64,000 nt of DNA from JAHDHW01 sp963793295. Its GTDB lineage: Bacteria > Bacteroidota > Bacteroidia > Chitinophagales > Saprospiraceae. Below are positions 63,006-64,000 of this stretch, in pieces. The notes below the pieces were generated by a model. The model ran no database searches. It saw nothing but the letters and a program-made list of their open reading frames with translations, and was not told where the DNA came from. A program made the position numbers and the translations under genes. The stretch lies in NCBI GenBank assembly GCA_963793295.1, contig CAWBZX010000041.1, positions 124,001 through 188,000 on the forward strand. Direction: 5' to 3'. Position 1 is the stretch's first letter. Every line of letters starts with the position of its first letter.

Positions 63006-64000
63006 ATGAGGATTTTTAGCACAGTATTTTTTTTAACATTTAATAGGAATTACTTTTATAGGCTTCCTCAATATCTGTTTTGGCTAACTTTTATTTCATT
63101 ATTTCTTGGAAATAGTTACGCTGCTGACACAACGAGTATCCTTAGCTATTTAGAATATAATGATGCAAAGCAGCTCCAGAAAGAAAAGCTGGATTCCACC
63201 ATTGCTGAAAACGGGGAATTATCGTTTCCGGAAATTCATGAATTAAAACTGGTTTTGGCAAAACTGGAACCCCAACAAGGTTTTGCTTATATCTACAAAC
63301 TGCATGGTTTTGACCAGGATATGGATACGACCAATGCATCTGAAATCAGGTACACCAATCTGCCCGGAGGTGATTACAAGCTGGAAATCATGGCTTGTAA
63401 AGATGAGGAAGTATTAGGGGTATACGAACTACCTTTTTCGGTAAAAAAAACTATTCACAAACAATGGTGGTTTGGCCCATTATTGACTTTTTGCATAATA
63501 CTGTTGCCTATTGTCATTTTTTATTTTTTCAACCTGGATCGATCACGTCGAATTCTTCGGCTGGAATCTGTCCGCAACCAGATTGCCAGTGATCTGCACG
63601 ATGATATCGGAGCCAATTTGAGTGCGATAAAAAATTTTACAGAACTTATCCAGAAAAAAACACCAAAGGATAACGCTTCAAGCTCGCTGATAAAGAAGAC
63701 AAAAACTTACCTCGATGAAACGATTATTGGCTTACAGGATACCGTTTGGTCTATTAATCCGCTCAATGATTCTGTTGAACTACTTATTGAGAAAATGCAG
63801 GATTTTGCCATCGGGATGCTATCTGCCAAGGACATCGAATATCAGTTTAACAACGATTACAACCAAAAGACCCCGGTAATACTGGATATGGATCAGCGCC
63901 ATAGCCTTTTATTGATGTTTAAGGAAGTTATCAACAATATTGTCAAACATGCTGAAGCAAGCAAGGTCAATATCCAAATTAGTAATACAAAGGAAGCTTT
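63006..64000 (+). CDS. NarL-type sensor histidine kinase, 3' end beyond the window
   Basis: Open from ATG at 63006 to the window edge (about 331 residues). Signal-like N-terminus (LFWLTFISLFLGNSYA), a small periplasmic beta domain (about 50-145, Y_Y_Y-like: IRYTNLPGGDYKLEI), a membrane helix (about 155-175), HisKA_3 with the phosphoacceptor His in ASDLHDDIGANLSAIKNF (about 200), and the N box EVINNIVKHAEASKV. Its response regulator is probably beyond the window. 48 nt after the protease gene. Confidence 0.88.
   Translation, partial: MRIFSTVFFLTFNRNYFYRLPQYLFWLTFISLFLGNSYAADTTSILSYLEYNDAKQLQKEKLDSTIAENGELSFPEIHELKLVLAKLEPQQGFAYIYKLHGFDQDMDTTNASEIRYTNLPGGDYKLEIMACKDEEVLGVYELPFSVKKTIHKQWWFGPLLTFCIILLPIVIFYFFNLDRSRRILRLESVRNQIASDLHDDIGANLSAIKNFTELIQKKTPKDNASSSLIKKTKTYLDETIIGLQDTVWSINPLNDSVELLIEKMQDFAIGMLSAKDIEYQFNNDYNQKTPVILDMDQRHSLLLMFKEVINNIVKHAEASKVNIQISNTKEA

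Noticed and set aside
1..64000. tRNA, rRNA, tmRNA genes or CRISPR arrays
   Set aside because: No cloverleaf with a GTTC-type arm, no rRNA-like conserved blocks and no regularly spaced direct repeats were recognised on either strand.

Overview
The window comes from a member of the Bacteroidota, most likely a Saprospiraceae-like (Lewinella/Haliscomenobacter type) gliding or particle-associated heterotroph. The reasons are: several secreted proteins with type IX secretion (T9SS) C-terminal sorting domains; TonB receptors with a carboxypeptidase-regulatory N-terminus; an ECF-sigma/FecR/STN locus; propeller-Y_Y_Y-histidine kinases; promoters that fit TTTG-N20-TAnnTTTG; and almost no Shine-Dalgarno signals. 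No rRNA, tRNA, CRISPR array or insertion sequence was seen.

Layout. 1-11.9 kb is mostly housekeeping and envelope genes: the 3' end of a phosphohexomutase, an ElaA-like acetyltransferase, a DUF5723-like barrel, diacylglycerol kinase abutting an exonuclease/endonuclease/phosphatase protein, a large lamin-tail adhesin, asd and a coiled-coil protein. 11.9-18.8 kb holds a metal-linked TonB receptor/HMA/Cys-rich cluster and a secreted M36 protease. 18.9-23.7 kb holds a frameshifted rlmB, two S24/LexA-like regulators with similar AT-rich operators, and a cyclase-TM2-TPR-SHOCT protein. 23.9-29.7 kb holds a secreted metallophosphoesterase and a SIR2-TIR plus nSTAND1 pair that looks like a conflict/defence module. 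30.1-37.9 kb is a same-strand ECF sigma, FecR, STN/surface-repeat, barrel, TonB receptor and DUF2807 locus. 38.3-41.1 kb is a large T9SS cargo built from duplicated modules.

41.2-64 kb is the accessory and most unusual part. A LytTR response regulator (43.8 kb) and its probable propeller histidine kinase (47.4 kb) are separated by an A+T-rich insert carrying a 97-residue orphan and an enlarged DyP-type peroxidase. The kinase is followed by a frameshifted paralogue that shares a near-identical 3' end. Next come repeated cassettes of a 70-residue small protein followed by a small exported four-cysteine Ig-like protein, interleaved with a CHASE hybrid kinase/AraC regulator. A ~160-nt leader with a compensated hairpin sits directly in front of two unrelated genes. 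At 60.3-64 kb there are remnants of the coiled-coil gene and the response regulator from 42.6-44 kb, again followed by an A+T-rich insert (a metzincin-like protease) and a sensor kinase, so the same locus plan seems to recur with different cargo.

Six otherwise intact reading frames (rlmB, arsN2-like, three breaks in the kinase paralogue, the hybrid kinase) are each broken by what looks like one extra base. This either reflects assembly error or needs explaining; protein calls there should be read as frame-corrected.
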